From the NCBI GenBank assembly GCA_002256485.1, contig NNSG01000001.1, forward strand, positions 128,017 to 192,016: DNA of 64,000 nucleotides, in the 5' to 3' direction. The notes under the pieces were generated by a model that was not told the DNA's origin, ran no database searches, and worked only from the letters and a program-made list of their open reading frames with translations. Below are positions 1 to 8,400 of the stretch, in pieces. Every line of letters begins with the position of its first letter. Positions within the stretch are counted from its first letter, which is position 1. Origin of the DNA: Fidelibacterota bacterium 408169. Its GTDB lineage: Bacteria > Fidelibacterota > Marinisomatia > Marinisomatales > TCS55. The translations under genes were made by a program, and so were the position numbers.

Positions 1-2
1 TA

Positions 3-1700
3 ACAGATCTTTCTCTGAATGAAGAATTGTATAATGCTGTGGTAGCATTTTCAAAATCAAAGGAAGCCCAACAATTGATAGGGTATAAGAAGAAATATTT
101 AGAGGACACATTGCTTGATTACAAACGCAGTGGCTTTGGTTTGCCAAAGGAAAAGCGGGCTCAAGTTAAGGAAATATTTAATCAACTTGCTGACTTGGGT
201 TTGGAGTTTAGTAAAAACATTTCTGATTATCAGGATACGCTTTTTGTTTCGGCAGAAGAAATTATAGGTTTACCGGAAAATTATCAAAAAGAACGTCTCC
301 AAGAAAATGGTACTTATGCAATTGATATGTCCTATCCATCCTATGTACCCTTTATGGATTATGCCGTGTCCGATGATGCTCGGAAAAATTTGAAATTTAA
401 ATTCAACAATCGTGCTGTAGATTCAAACCTGAGTGTTTTAAATGACATAATACGCAAGCGCCGGGAGTTAGTTGAAGTACTCGGTTATAAATCATATGCT
501 GAATACCGCACGGAAGACCGCATGGCAAAAAATCCCATTAATGTCTGGGAATTTGAGAATGATCTAAAAAATAAGCTTCGTGCAAAAGGGGAGATGGACA
601 TTACTGAAATGTTGAAAATTAAATCCAGAAGAACAGTTTCTAATGCAGATGTAATTAATGTTTGGGAAGCTGGGTTTTACGAGAATCTGGTACTCAAAGA
701 AAATTTTAATCTAGATCCGGAAGAAGTGCGCCAGTATTTTGAATTTAATAATGTGACAGAAGGACTTTTTACTGTATATCAACGTCTGTTTAATGTCAAA
801 TTCAAAAAAGTAGAAAATCCTTCTGTCTGGCATGAAGATGTGTTGATGTATGAAGTATATGATAAAACATCGAAGGAATTGATCGGTCGATTTTACCTGG
901 ACATGTTTCCCCGTGCTAATAAATACGGACATGCGGCTGCCTTTTCAGTATCCATGGGAAAAATGACAGCTGATGGATATCAGAAGCCCACAACATCCCT
1001 TGTTTGTAATTTTCCTAAACCGACTAAATTTCAACCATCGTTACTCACCCATGATAATGTGGAAACGTATTTTCATGAATTTGGCCACCTAGTTCACGGT
1101 GTCCTAACACAAGCGCCACTTATGAGTTATGCGGGAACATCCGTAGCTCGTGATTTTGTGGAAGCACCATCCCAAATGTTAGAAAACTGGGTATGGCAGA
1201 AAGAATCTTTATCTCTTTTTGCGAAGCATTACGAAACTGGTGAGGTCATTCCGGATGAATTATTGGATAAAATGATTGCAGCTAAAAATGTGAATTCCGG
1301 TACCAAAGCACTTCAACAAGTCTATTACGGTGTGTTGGATTTTACGCTCCATGACGGTTACAATCCTGATGGTGATAAATCAACCACCGATATTGTTGCA
1401 GAATTACAAAATGAAATTACTTTTTATCCTTACCAGGATGGAACGCATATGGAAGCGGCATTTGGGCACTTGAATGGCTACGGTGCTGCCTATTACGGCT
1501 ATAAATGGTCAGAAGTGTATGCTCAAGATATGTTTTCCATTTTTGAGGAAAAAGGAATCATGAATGCAGAACAAGGGATGCGTTACAGAAAAATTATCTT
1601 AGAAAAAGGCGGAACAGAAGAACCACTTACTTTGGTAAAAGAATTTCTCGGTAGAGAATCGAACTCTGATGCATTTATGAGAAGTATGGGGCTTGAATGA
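3..1700 (+). CDS. M3 family zinc oligopeptidase, 5' end outside the window
   Basis: Zinc oligopeptidase that cleaves short peptides. The active-site motif FHEFGHLVHG is present, with HEFGH at about residues 350-354 counted from the TTG at 27, and the third zinc ligand is the Glu in FVEAPSQ at about residue 379. This pairing is typical of the thimet oligopeptidase/oligopeptidase A/Dcp branch of family M3. The frame is open to the left edge (codons from base 3), and family members run to about 680-700 residues against about 565 seen here, so the N-terminal helical part and the true start lie upstream; the TTG at 27 is not the start. The next gene overlaps its stop by ATGA. Family assignment is secure; the exact subfamily and whether it is cytoplasmic or exported cannot be told. 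Confidence 0.95.
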   Translation, partial: TDLSLNEELYNAVVAFSKSKEAQQLIGYKKKYLEDTLLDYKRSGFGLPKEKRAQVKEIFNQLADLGLEFSKNISDYQDTLFVSAEEIIGLPENYQKERLQENGTYAIDMSYPSYVPFMDYAVSDDARKNLKFKFNNRAVDSNLSVLNDIIRKRRELVEVLGYKSYAEYRTEDRMAKNPINVWEFENDLKNKLRAKGEMDITEMLKIKSRRTVSNADVINVWEAGFYENLVLKENFNLDPEEVRQYFEFNNVTEGLFTVYQRLFNVKFKKVENPSVWHEDVLMYEVYDKTSKELIGRFYLDMFPRANKYGHAAAFSVSMGKMTADGYQKPTTSLVCNFPKPTKFQPSLLTHDNVETYFHEFGHLVHGVLTQAPLMSYAGTSVARDFVEAPSQMLENWVWQKESLSLFAKHYETGEVIPDELLDKMIAAKNVNSGTKALQQVYYGVLDFTLHDGYNPDGDKSTTDIVAELQNEITFYPYQDGTHMEAAFGHLNGYGAAYYGYKWSEVYAQDMFSIFEEKGIMNAEQGMRYRKIILEKGGTEEPLTLVKEFLGRESNSDAFMRSMGLE

Positions 1701-2065
1701 AGAAATTATTTTCCATTTTAACCTTGTTAGTTGTGTGTGTATCAGCTAAGGACACCATAGTTAATCAGGACATTTTGGAGCGTTACAATTTATTTTGCAC
1801 CCGAACTGAATGGGCGATTAAGTCCGATCATGAATATTATATGATGGACGTCCCCAGAGCCTATGGTTTGCAGTCAATTCGAAATGCGAATGATAAACTG
1901 TATACGGTATTAATTAAGACCCCTGTTTTAGAAAAAAAACTTCTGAAAACCGGTAGGGCTGTGTTGCGGGAGCTAAAGAAAAATCAAAAACAAAAAGTAT
2001 TAATATTACCTGAAAAGAAAGAAAAGAACCGTGTTACTTTTTATTCATTTTCGTCTGTGAATTGA
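1697..2065 (+). CDS. small secreted protein, unknown function
   Basis: A 122-residue protein whose first 17 or so residues (MKKLFSILTLLVVCVSA) form a clear signal peptide, so it is probably periplasmic or outer-membrane associated. The mature part is mixed charged and ends in a Lys-rich stretch. I recognise no family. Its ATG overlaps the stop of the M3 peptidase by 4 bases (ATGA), which suggests translational coupling. The 3' end overlaps the convergent gene at 2041-2271 by 25 bases. Confidence 0.7.
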   Translation: MKKLFSILTLLVVCVSAKDTIVNQDILERYNLFCTRTEWAIKSDHEYYMMDVPRAYGLQSIRNANDKLYTVLIKTPVLEKKLLKTGRAVLRELKKNQKQKVLILPEKKEKNRVTFYSFSSVN

Positions 2066-2271
2066 TCAGGAGAAATATCGAGCTGTTCAAAAATCATTTT
2101 AGCAATCTCTGCAGCAATCTCATCTCCGTTCATATCGTTATTTTCCAATTCTTTCCAATTGGATTCAAGGACCTCTAAATCTCCTTCATCTGCAAATATT
2201 TCATCTAATATAGATGAAGGAATTTCAAAATCTCGAAGGCGCTGATACATGTTTAATTTGACTAAATCCAT
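2041..2271 (-). CDS. small acidic protein, unknown function
   Basis: A 76-residue acidic protein (MDLVKLNMYQRLRDFEIPSS at the start), rich in Asp/Glu, with predicted helical character and no signal peptide or membrane segment. It is the only supported minus-strand protein gene in the window and converges with the secreted-protein gene, overlapping it by 25 bases. There is no clear Shine-Dalgarno sequence upstream. The composition looks coding, but the family is not recognised, so a chance ORF is possible. Confidence 0.5.
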   Translation of the reverse strand: MDLVKLNMYQRLRDFEIPSSILDEIFADEGDLEVLESNWKELENNDMNGDEIAAEIAKMIFEQLDISPDQFTDENE

Positions 2272-2314
2272 ATCGTAAACTACGCTAAAGATTTATTAAC
2301 CTAAAGGAGCATTC

Positions 2315-2461
2315 ATGGAAAAACACATCAAATATCTTTATATCATAATGATTACTGGTTTTTTATCGCTTTCTGTGCAATTATGGCTGCAAAACCAAGT
2401 CATTCAGGCATTGGAAATAAAAGTGGAAGCAATTCGTGAATTATTATTCAGATTTGTGTAA
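2315..2461 (+). CDS. 48-residue single-pass membrane protein
   Basis: A short gene preceded by a good Shine-Dalgarno sequence (AAAGGAG about 7 bases before the ATG), which is unusual in this window and supports translation. The product starts MEKHIKYLYIIMITGFLSLS: a short basic N-terminus, one hydrophobic segment at about residues 6-24, then an amphipathic helical tail (QVIQALEIKVEAIRELL). Function unknown. It stands between the minus-strand gene and tRNA-Cys. Confidence 0.55.
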   Translation: MEKHIKYLYIIMITGFLSLSVQLWLQNQVIQALEIKVEAIRELLFRFV

Positions 2462-2510
2462 AAATGCTCATTAAATTCGTGAGCTTTTTTTCAAAAAATA
2501 TTAGGATTAT

Positions 2511-2587
2511 GGCGTCGTACCCAAGTGGTCTAAGGGAGCAGTTTGCAAAACTGTCATTCATCGGTTCGAATCCGATCGACGCCTCCA
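2511..2587 (+). tRNA. tRNA-Cys (GCA)
   Basis: Full cloverleaf. Acceptor GGCGTCG pairs with CGACGCC, the anticodon stem GCAGT/ACTGT carries loop TTGCAAA with anticodon GCA, and the T arm is ATCGG-TTCGAAT-CCGAT. The CCA tail is encoded. A damaged partial copy follows at once. Confidence 0.95.
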
Positions 2588-2595
2588 GAGGAATT

Positions 2596-2677
2596 GTAGT
2601 TTGCAAAAATGTCCTTCAAGGTTCCCAGCCCGCTCCCGACCATCGGGAGGGCCGGCGGGGAATCCGATCGACGCCTC
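2596..2677 (+). repeat. partial tRNA-Cys copy split by a GC-rich hairpin
   Basis: Bases 2596-2624 resemble the anticodon arm to T-loop half of the neighbouring tRNA-Cys, with a few substitutions. Bases 2660-2677 match its T-loop 3' side and acceptor strand exactly (GAATCCGATCGACGCCTC). Between them, 2625-2659 is a 35-bp GC-rich insertion with stem CTCCCGA/TCGGGAG around CCA. The fragment has no 5' half and cannot be a functional tRNA. The palindromic core TCCCGA...TCGGGA recurs beside other tRNA genes at 48505 and 56299. Confidence 0.8.
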
Positions 2678-2743
2678 TTTTGACGCTAAACGGTCACGAT
2701 GCTCGTAACGAACTTTGTAACCGTTATCCGTCAAACGAAAAAA

Positions 2744-2827
2744 GCCCGGGTGGTGGAATTGGTAGACACTATGGACTTAAAATCCATTGGTAGTAATACC
2801 GTGCCGGTTCGAGTCCGGCCCCGGGTA
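2744..2827 (+). tRNA. tRNA-Leu (UAA)
   Basis: Class II tRNA of 84 bases. Acceptor GCCCGGG pairs with CCCGGGT (terminal G-U), the anticodon loop CTTAAAA gives anticodon TAA, there is a long variable arm, and the T arm is GCCGG-TTCGAGT-CCGGC. No CCA is encoded, unlike the adjacent tRNA-Cys. A terminator hairpin follows. Confidence 0.95.
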
Positions 2828-2836
2828 CTCGACGAG

Positions 2837-2864
2837 AAACCTCCTGTAATATGGGGGTTTTTTG
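2837..2864 (+). terminator. intrinsic terminator after tRNA-Leu
   Basis: Stem AAACCTCC/GGGGGTTT (one G-T pair) with an 8-base loop, running straight into a T tract (TTTTTTG). It closes the tRNA-Cys/tRNA-Leu transcript. Confidence 0.8.
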
Positions 2865-2906
2865 TTTCCTTTCAATTTGCCTAATAATGCCAAATAATGC
2901 CATGTT

Positions 2907-2962
2907 TTGACAGGATAGTGTACACATAGTGTAACAATGGACTTAGTATAAAAAAGTGTACA
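2907..2962 (+). promoter_or_regulatory. promoter with three repeated GTGTACA-like boxes
   Basis: TTGACA (2907-2912), a 17-bp spacer and TGTAAC (2930-2935) form a plausible sigma-70-type promoter. Two direct repeats, ATAGTGTACA (2915-2924) and ATAGTGTAACA (2926-2936), fill the spacer and the -10 region at an 11-bp interval, about one helical turn. A third box, AGTGTACA, lies at 2955-2962. TGTACA is itself a palindrome. This arrangement suggests a repressor binding over the promoter of the antiporter operon. The regulator is not identifiable from this window. Confidence 0.45.
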
Positions 2963-3006
2963 TGGAGTTAAGCAACTTTAATTTTGAAATGATAAGAGGA
3001 AGCAAA

Positions 3007-3051
3007 ATGGAAATAAACGAATACGAAAGACATATCCAAAATAGATCTTAA
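3007..3051 (+). CDS. 14-residue leader micro-ORF
   Basis: MEINEYERHIQNRS, preceded by the purine-rich AGAGGA about 6 bases upstream of its ATG. Its stop overlaps the start of the next ORF as TAATG (3049-3053). It may be a leader peptide coupling translation into the downstream small ORF and the antiporter. Peptides this short occur by chance; the support is the ribosome site and the exact junction. Confidence 0.35.
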   Translation: MEINEYERHIQNRS

Positions 3052-3197
3052 TGATTAAAGGGCGACGACGTAATCCTGCCTTTCGTGGAAAGATGATAGG
3101 GACTCCGCAAGGTCGCCCTCGACGTTATAGTAACATATACAGTATATTCCCTCCCGTGAGACAGCGCACATATTTCAACTTATTCGATAATAAATAA
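3051..3197 (+). CDS. 48-residue arginine-rich small protein
   Basis: A highly basic peptide (starts MIKGRRRNPAFRGKMIGTPQ) with no signal peptide or membrane segment. It is joined on both sides by TAATG stop-start overlaps: to the 14-residue ORF at 3051 and to the antiporter ATG at 3197. The strongly basic composition could mean RNA or ribosome binding. However, bases 3059-3119 also fold as a GC-rich hairpin, so the apparent coding content may only reflect an RNA structure. Family not recognised. Confidence 0.4.
   Translation: MIKGRRRNPAFRGKMIGTPQGRPRRYSNIYSIFPPVRQRTYFNLFDNK
3059..3119 (+). ncRNA. GC-rich three-tier hairpin, candidate leader RNA element
   Basis: AGGGCGAC (3059-3066) pairs perfectly with GTCGCCCT (3112-3119). 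Inside, TCCT pairs with GGGA and CTTTC-GTG-GAAAG closes the tip, giving one extended hairpin in an otherwise AT-rich spacer. It lies between the promoter at 2907 and the antiporter start. I could not match it to a riboswitch family I know. A TATATT hexamer at 3143-3148, in a context like that before the TonB gene, could be a second promoter downstream of it. Confidence 0.35.
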
Positions 3198-5041
3198 TGA
3201 ATTCACCTGCCTTTACAATTGCTATTGCACTTGCGATGGGTATGATTGCCCAGACGATAGCACGACATATAAAAATCCCTGGAATTGTTTTATTGTTAGC
3301 TGTGGGTGTTTTGATGGGGCCCGATGGTTTGAATATTATTCGCCCTGAATTGTTGGGTGAAGCTCTACCTATGCTCGTAGGATTTGCTGTAGCAGTTATT
3401 CTATTTGAAGGAGGAATGAATCTTCGTATTGCTCGATTAAAAAGAGAAGGAAGAACCATTCGCCAACTCATTTCATTGGGTGCGTTGATAACTGCTCTTG
3501 GTGGAACGTTTACAGCAAAGATTTTCCTTCATTGGGAATGGAGCACGTCTATTTTGTTTGGAATATTGGTTATTGTTACCGGTCCAACAGTAATTACACC
3601 TCTTTTGCGGAGAATCAAACTACGTCCATCTGTTGCTACTGTTTTGGAAGCGGAAGGGATTTTATTGGATGCTATTGGTGCTATTGTCGCCGTTGTAGCA
3701 TTGGAAGTGGTTGTGAGTCCATCCGGATTTACATTTTTAGCAAGTCCTTTTATGATATTAGGAAGAATATTGATTGGCGGAATCTTCGGAATTATAGGTG
3801 GTGTCATTATGGCATGGCTTTTGGGTATACGCAAGCTTGTTCCCGAAGGTTTGGAAAATGTTTTTACACTCTCACTGGTATTTGCATTATTTCACATATC
3901 TAATGTTATGAGTAAGGAAAGCGGAATTGTAGCTGTCACTATCGCTGGAATGGTTGTTGGTAATAGAAAATCTATCGTTCTCCGTGAGTTAATGGAATTC
4001 AAGGAACAGATGACAGTAATGTTTATAGGAATGTTGTTTATTTTGCTGGCAGCTGATGTTCGATTGAGTGCCGTCCAATCATTAGGAATTGGTGGACTTT
4101 ATACTGTGATTGTCCTGATCCTTTTGATACGTCCTCTGAATATTTTCGTGGGAACATACAATTCCAACCTATCAAACAAACAGAAAATTTTGCTTTCATG
4201 GATTGCTCCAAGAGGTATAGTTGCAGCAGCAGTTGCTTCATATTTTGCTATCGAACTTGAAAAACATGGTATGGATGGATCCCAATTACGGGCGATGGTG
4301 TTTCTGCTTATTTCTGTCACCGTTTTATCAGCCGGTTTAACCGGTGGAATTGTAGCTAAACTTCTAGGATTGAAGCGACAAAGTGAACACGGATGGGTGA
4401 TCCTTGGAGCAAATGCAGTTGGCCGTGCTTTAGCAAATTCCTTAAAAAATGGTGGTGAAGACGTTATTTTGATTGATGCAAATCCAAGTTTATGTCGACT
4501 GGCTGAAAATGAAGGATTAAAAGTAATTTATGGAAATGCTCTTGAAGAGAGTGTTTTATTGCGATCTGAAATAGATATTCGCAAAGGAGCGATTGGATTG
4601 TCTGAAAATGAAGAAGTGAATATGCTCTTTGCTAAACGGGCAAAAGAAGAAGGTAAAGTGCCAGAAACATTCATTTGCATTAAAAGGGGAGATGTGAGTG
4701 TAACAGCAGAAATGGTAGCTGAAATTGGGAGCAATATTCCTTTTGGCCGTGCAAGAGATTTGGAAAAATGGTCAGTTTGGATACGCCGTAAACAGATTGA
4801 GTCTATTACGTTAAAATGTATATCAGATGACGAAATAATAGCTGAAGATGTGTTTGGTGAAGATACTGAAGGCATTTTTATTCCATTAACGTCTAAACGA
4901 AATACAAAAGTAGTCCCTTTGGGTCATTTAACAGAATTAAAGAAGCTTGATGAAATAAAATGTTTAGTACATTCGCAAAAAATGGATCAGTTTAACATTT
5001 GGCTGGAGAAGAGTGTGTTTTCTGAAAATAATGTAATATGA
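3197..5041 (+). CDS. cation:proton antiporter with C-terminal TrkA-N (RCK) domain
   Basis: A 614-residue inner-membrane Na+/H+ or K+/H+ exchanger of the CPA type. About residues 1-385 form some 11-12 hydrophobic segments, starting right at the N-terminus. About residues 398-520 form a Rossmann nucleotide-binding domain (VILGANAVGRALA; then acidic VILIDANPS), as in TrkA/RCK regulators, followed by a soluble tail. NAD(H) or nucleotide gating is known for such domains; ion specificity cannot be told. The ATG at 3197 forms TAATG with the upstream small ORF. The stop overlaps the following lipoprotein gene by ATGA, so both are probably one operon. Confidence 0.9.
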   Translation: MNSPAFTIAIALAMGMIAQTIARHIKIPGIVLLLAVGVLMGPDGLNIIRPELLGEALPMLVGFAVAVILFEGGMNLRIARLKREGRTIRQLISLGALITALGGTFTAKIFLHWEWSTSILFGILVIVTGPTVITPLLRRIKLRPSVATVLEAEGILLDAIGAIVAVVALEVVVSPSGFTFLASPFMILGRILIGGIFGIIGGVIMAWLLGIRKLVPEGLENVFTLSLVFALFHISNVMSKESGIVAVTIAGMVVGNRKSIVLRELMEFKEQMTVMFIGMLFILLAADVRLSAVQSLGIGGLYTVIVLILLIRPLNIFVGTYNSNLSNKQKILLSWIAPRGIVAAAVASYFAIELEKHGMDGSQLRAMVFLLISVTVLSAGLTGGIVAKLLGLKRQSEHGWVILGANAVGRALANSLKNGGEDVILIDANPSLCRLAENEGLKVIYGNALEESVLLRSEIDIRKGAIGLSENEEVNMLFAKRAKEEGKVPETFICIKRGDVSVTAEMVAEIGSNIPFGRARDLEKWSVWIRRKQIESITLKCISDDEIIAEDVFGEDTEGIFIPLTSKRNTKVVPLGHLTELKKLDEIKCLVHSQKMDQFNIWLEKSVFSENNVI

Positions 5042-5397
5042 AGAGACTCAGTTTATTCATATTCATTTTTATCATTTCATGTACCTCTTATTATATATCT
5101 GATACTGACATACCTGAAGATGTCAAAATTGTTTCTGAAGATTATCCTCTGTATGATGGCAAAACCATTCGTATTACTGGAAACGATAACGATTACAGAC
5201 CATCATCGCTGAGTGGCAGACGGCAGTTTATGTGGGAGGAGCTTTCTGAAAAATATGGAACTGTTATGGGAGAATATGAATTACCAAATGGACGCTATTA
5301 TATCGTAGAAATGGAAGATTTAAAATTGATTAAAATTCCAAGTATTATTTTTCTAAAAGTCGTTATTTTCCCTGATGAAAGTGAATATAATTTTTAA
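5038..5397 (+). CDS. small lipoprotein, unknown function
   Basis: A 119-residue protein with a hydrophobic leader ending in a lipobox-like FIISC (Cys15), so probably a lipoprotein facing the periplasm or outer membrane. The mature part is charged; I recognise no family. It overlaps the antiporter stop by 4 bases (ATGA) and is likely cotranslated with it. Confidence 0.7.
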   Translation: MKRLSLFIFIFIISCTSYYISDTDIPEDVKIVSEDYPLYDGKTIRITGNDNDYRPSSLSGRRQFMWEELSEKYGTVMGEYELPNGRYYIVEMEDLKLIKIPSIIFLKVVIFPDESEYNF

Positions 5398-5441
5398 AAT
5401 ATTTATTATTATTTTCTTGCTTTCAAAATAATAAAAGCCAT

Positions 5442-5470
5442 TTGACAGATATCAGCTATAACAATATATT
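5442..5470 (+). promoter_or_regulatory. promoter of the TonB receptor operon
   Basis: TTGACA (5442-5447), exactly 17 bases, then TATATT (5465-5470), 25 bases before the receptor ATG at 5495. An AT-only inverted repeat (5406-5415 with 5425-5434) just upstream could end the previous transcript but has no T tract on this strand. Confidence 0.6.
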
Positions 5471-5494
5471 CCCTGCCTTAATCTTAACAAATTG

Positions 5495-8400
5495 ATGACG
5501 GTTCATAAAACAAATAAAACATTTTACAAAATCCTGCTAATTTGTTTTACAGCTCAAATTACCTTTGCCGGTACGACCGGTAAACTGGTTGGTCGAGTTA
5601 CAAGCAAAGTAAATGGTGAGCCGCTTATTGGTGCTAATGTTATACTTGAAGGTACCGGTATAGGAACGGCTACCGATCTGGAAGGAAGGTACTTAGTGTT
5701 ACAAATTCCTCCCGGAGAATATAACATCCGCTATACCATGATCGGCTATCAGGATGTTATTATGAATGATGTCCGAATTCGTGTGGATTTGACGACAACA
5801 ATTAATACTGAGTTAGACGAAGGTATTATTGAAATGGAAGCTGTGCAAATAACAGCTGATCGGCCAATGGTTCAGGTAGATGTTACCTATTCTCAATCTA
5901 ATATTAGCAGCGAGGAAGTGGATATGCTTCCTGTTGAGGAATTTGAAGATGTTATCGCTTTGCAGGCTGGAGTGGTGCAGTCTGGAGGTGATATGCACGT
6001 CCGTGGCGGTAGAGGTGGCGAAATTGCTTATATGATAGATGGTATAACAGTTACTGATCCATTTAATGCTGGAATGGCTGTTGAAATTGAAAATAATGCT
6101 ATTCAGGAATTACAATTCATTAGTGGAACCTTCAATGCTGAATACGGTTCCGCCATGTCCGGTATAATCAATATAGTTACCAAGGATGGTGATTATAACA
6201 AATATTCTGGGAATGTAACAGTAAATGGAGGTAGTTATTTTACTGATGGACAGATGATGGAAGTTGACCTTCTAGATTCTGAAGGTAGTTTGACTGTGGA
6301 TTCAACAATGAATCTTTTTCCTCATATTAATAGTATTGAGCCAAATACTATTTCAGATTTTCAAGGAAATTTCAGTGGCCCCATTCTCCCCGGGAAAGTA
6401 TCCGTATTTGCTTCCGGACGTTTTAAGCGTAATAGGGGATATCTCTTTGGACAGCGCTTGTTTGTACCGGAGTCCCATATTTGGAATCCTCTGACAAATG
6501 ATTATGATCTTATGACGAGTGCCGACGATACAACCGGAGGGTATTGGGATCGGGTCGGCGGAAGTCCTCCTGATTCACAATTGGTAAGGATGAATTGGTC
6601 TGAACAATCTTCCGGACAAATAAAATTTTCCTGGCGCATTAATCCTTTAATTAAACTAGCCTATAATTTTATGGGTAGCAGAACTGCTTCCCAAGGATAC
6701 TCAAAAACATATTTATGGAATCCAGACGGTCGATCTCATAGTTTTACCAAACAAACAAGTCATACTTTAAGATTGGATTTCAGTTTAAATGCATCCACTT
6801 ATTTCAATGCTATGTTTTCTCAATCTATAAAGAATTTTAAAAGTCATTTAAGTGATGACCCTAACCATACACTTATTCAGTTTACTCTTAATGATACTCT
6901 TTATTCAGGAATATTTATTTATCCAAATGGCACTGTTGTTGACACTACAATAGTTGGTGTGGTTAATTTTGCTGACACAAGTATATATAATGTTGATCCT
7001 GCAGTTGGTAATTATACTCCAGGGAATAATTATGAAGTTGGTGGAGAAAGCATGGGTTATTACAATCGTACGTCAGTGATTAATACATTCAAAATTGAGG
7101 GAACCAGCCAGTTAAACCGCTTTCATCATGTTAAAGCTGGGTTAGAATTTAGACAAACAAATATTGAATTGCAGGATGTAACAATATTGCTTGCAGGGTT
7201 TACTGAAAATTATCCAATTATTCCTGATAGAGATGGTGTAAACCATGATTCCTATGGAGAGAATGGTCGTAATCCTTTTGAATATGGTGCATATTTGCAA
7301 GATAAAATTGAGTTTGATGACATGGTTGTCAATATAGGTCTTCGATGGGATTTGTTTGATCCGGACTGGAAAACAATTAATGATGGTTCTGACCCAAATA
7401 TTATTAATCCTGTCAAACCAATAAACCAATTCTTTGATTTGGATGGTGATACTGCCATTTCGGAATGGGAAATGACGTTTGATAATAGAAAAGACATAGA
7501 TGATCGTTTAGAAAGTAATGCATTTGGAGAAACTTGGTATAAGAAAGTAAAAGCTAAACAACAAATAAGTCCTCGTTTTGCCTTGGCATTTCCTATTACG
7601 GATACTGGATTTCTTCATTTTTCGTATGGACATTTTTTCCAAATGCCTAATTACAGCTATTTATTTTCTAATCCTGAATTTGAAGTTACTCCCGGTAGCG
7701 GTGCTGGTACCACAATGGGTAATGCGGATATGAAGCCGGAACGTACCACACAATATGAAATTGGATTTTCTCAACAAATTGGTAGTGATATTGGTTTGGA
7801 AGTAACGGGGTATTACAAAGATATTCGCAATTTGAATTCTACAAAAATTATCAATTCTTTTATTGGTGGTGATAGATATGGGTTGTTTATAAATCGAGAT
7901 CATGCTAATTCAAAGGGAATAACTTTTGCTTTATCAAAACGACCTACTGGAGTTATTTCTGGGAATATTGATTACACATTCTCATTAGCAGAAGGGGTTG
8001 CTTCGGATCCGGATGCTGCATTTTTAGATGAGCAATCAAATGTAGAACCTGAAAAAATGCTTGTACCTTTGGATTGGGACCAGCGTCACACTTTAAATGT
8101 TTCATTGACATATCATCCTGTTAAAAATTCAGGGATTAGCATTGTTTATAATTTTGGTAGCGGATTACCGTATACAGCTGAATTTGCAGGAGTACGTACA
8201 TCATTTGAAAATAATGCCCGTAAACCCAGTACAATGAATGTTGATTTACGAAGTTTCTACAATTTTAATTTCAGTGGTATTAGAGTAGCATTACATCTCA
8301 ATGTATATAACCTATTTGATATTCGAAACGAATTATCTGTTTATAGCGATACAGGACGAACAACGTATACTTTATTGCCGGGATACACACCACAGATAAG

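Noticed and set aside
2464-2884. ORFs overlapping tRNA-Cys and tRNA-Leu
   Set aside because: They translate structured RNA genes and the hairpin insert.
3059-3119. Known riboswitch (c-di-AMP, Mg2+, Mn2+ or Na+ type)
   Set aside because: No conserved core of any such family could be recognised; only a stem-loop is supported.
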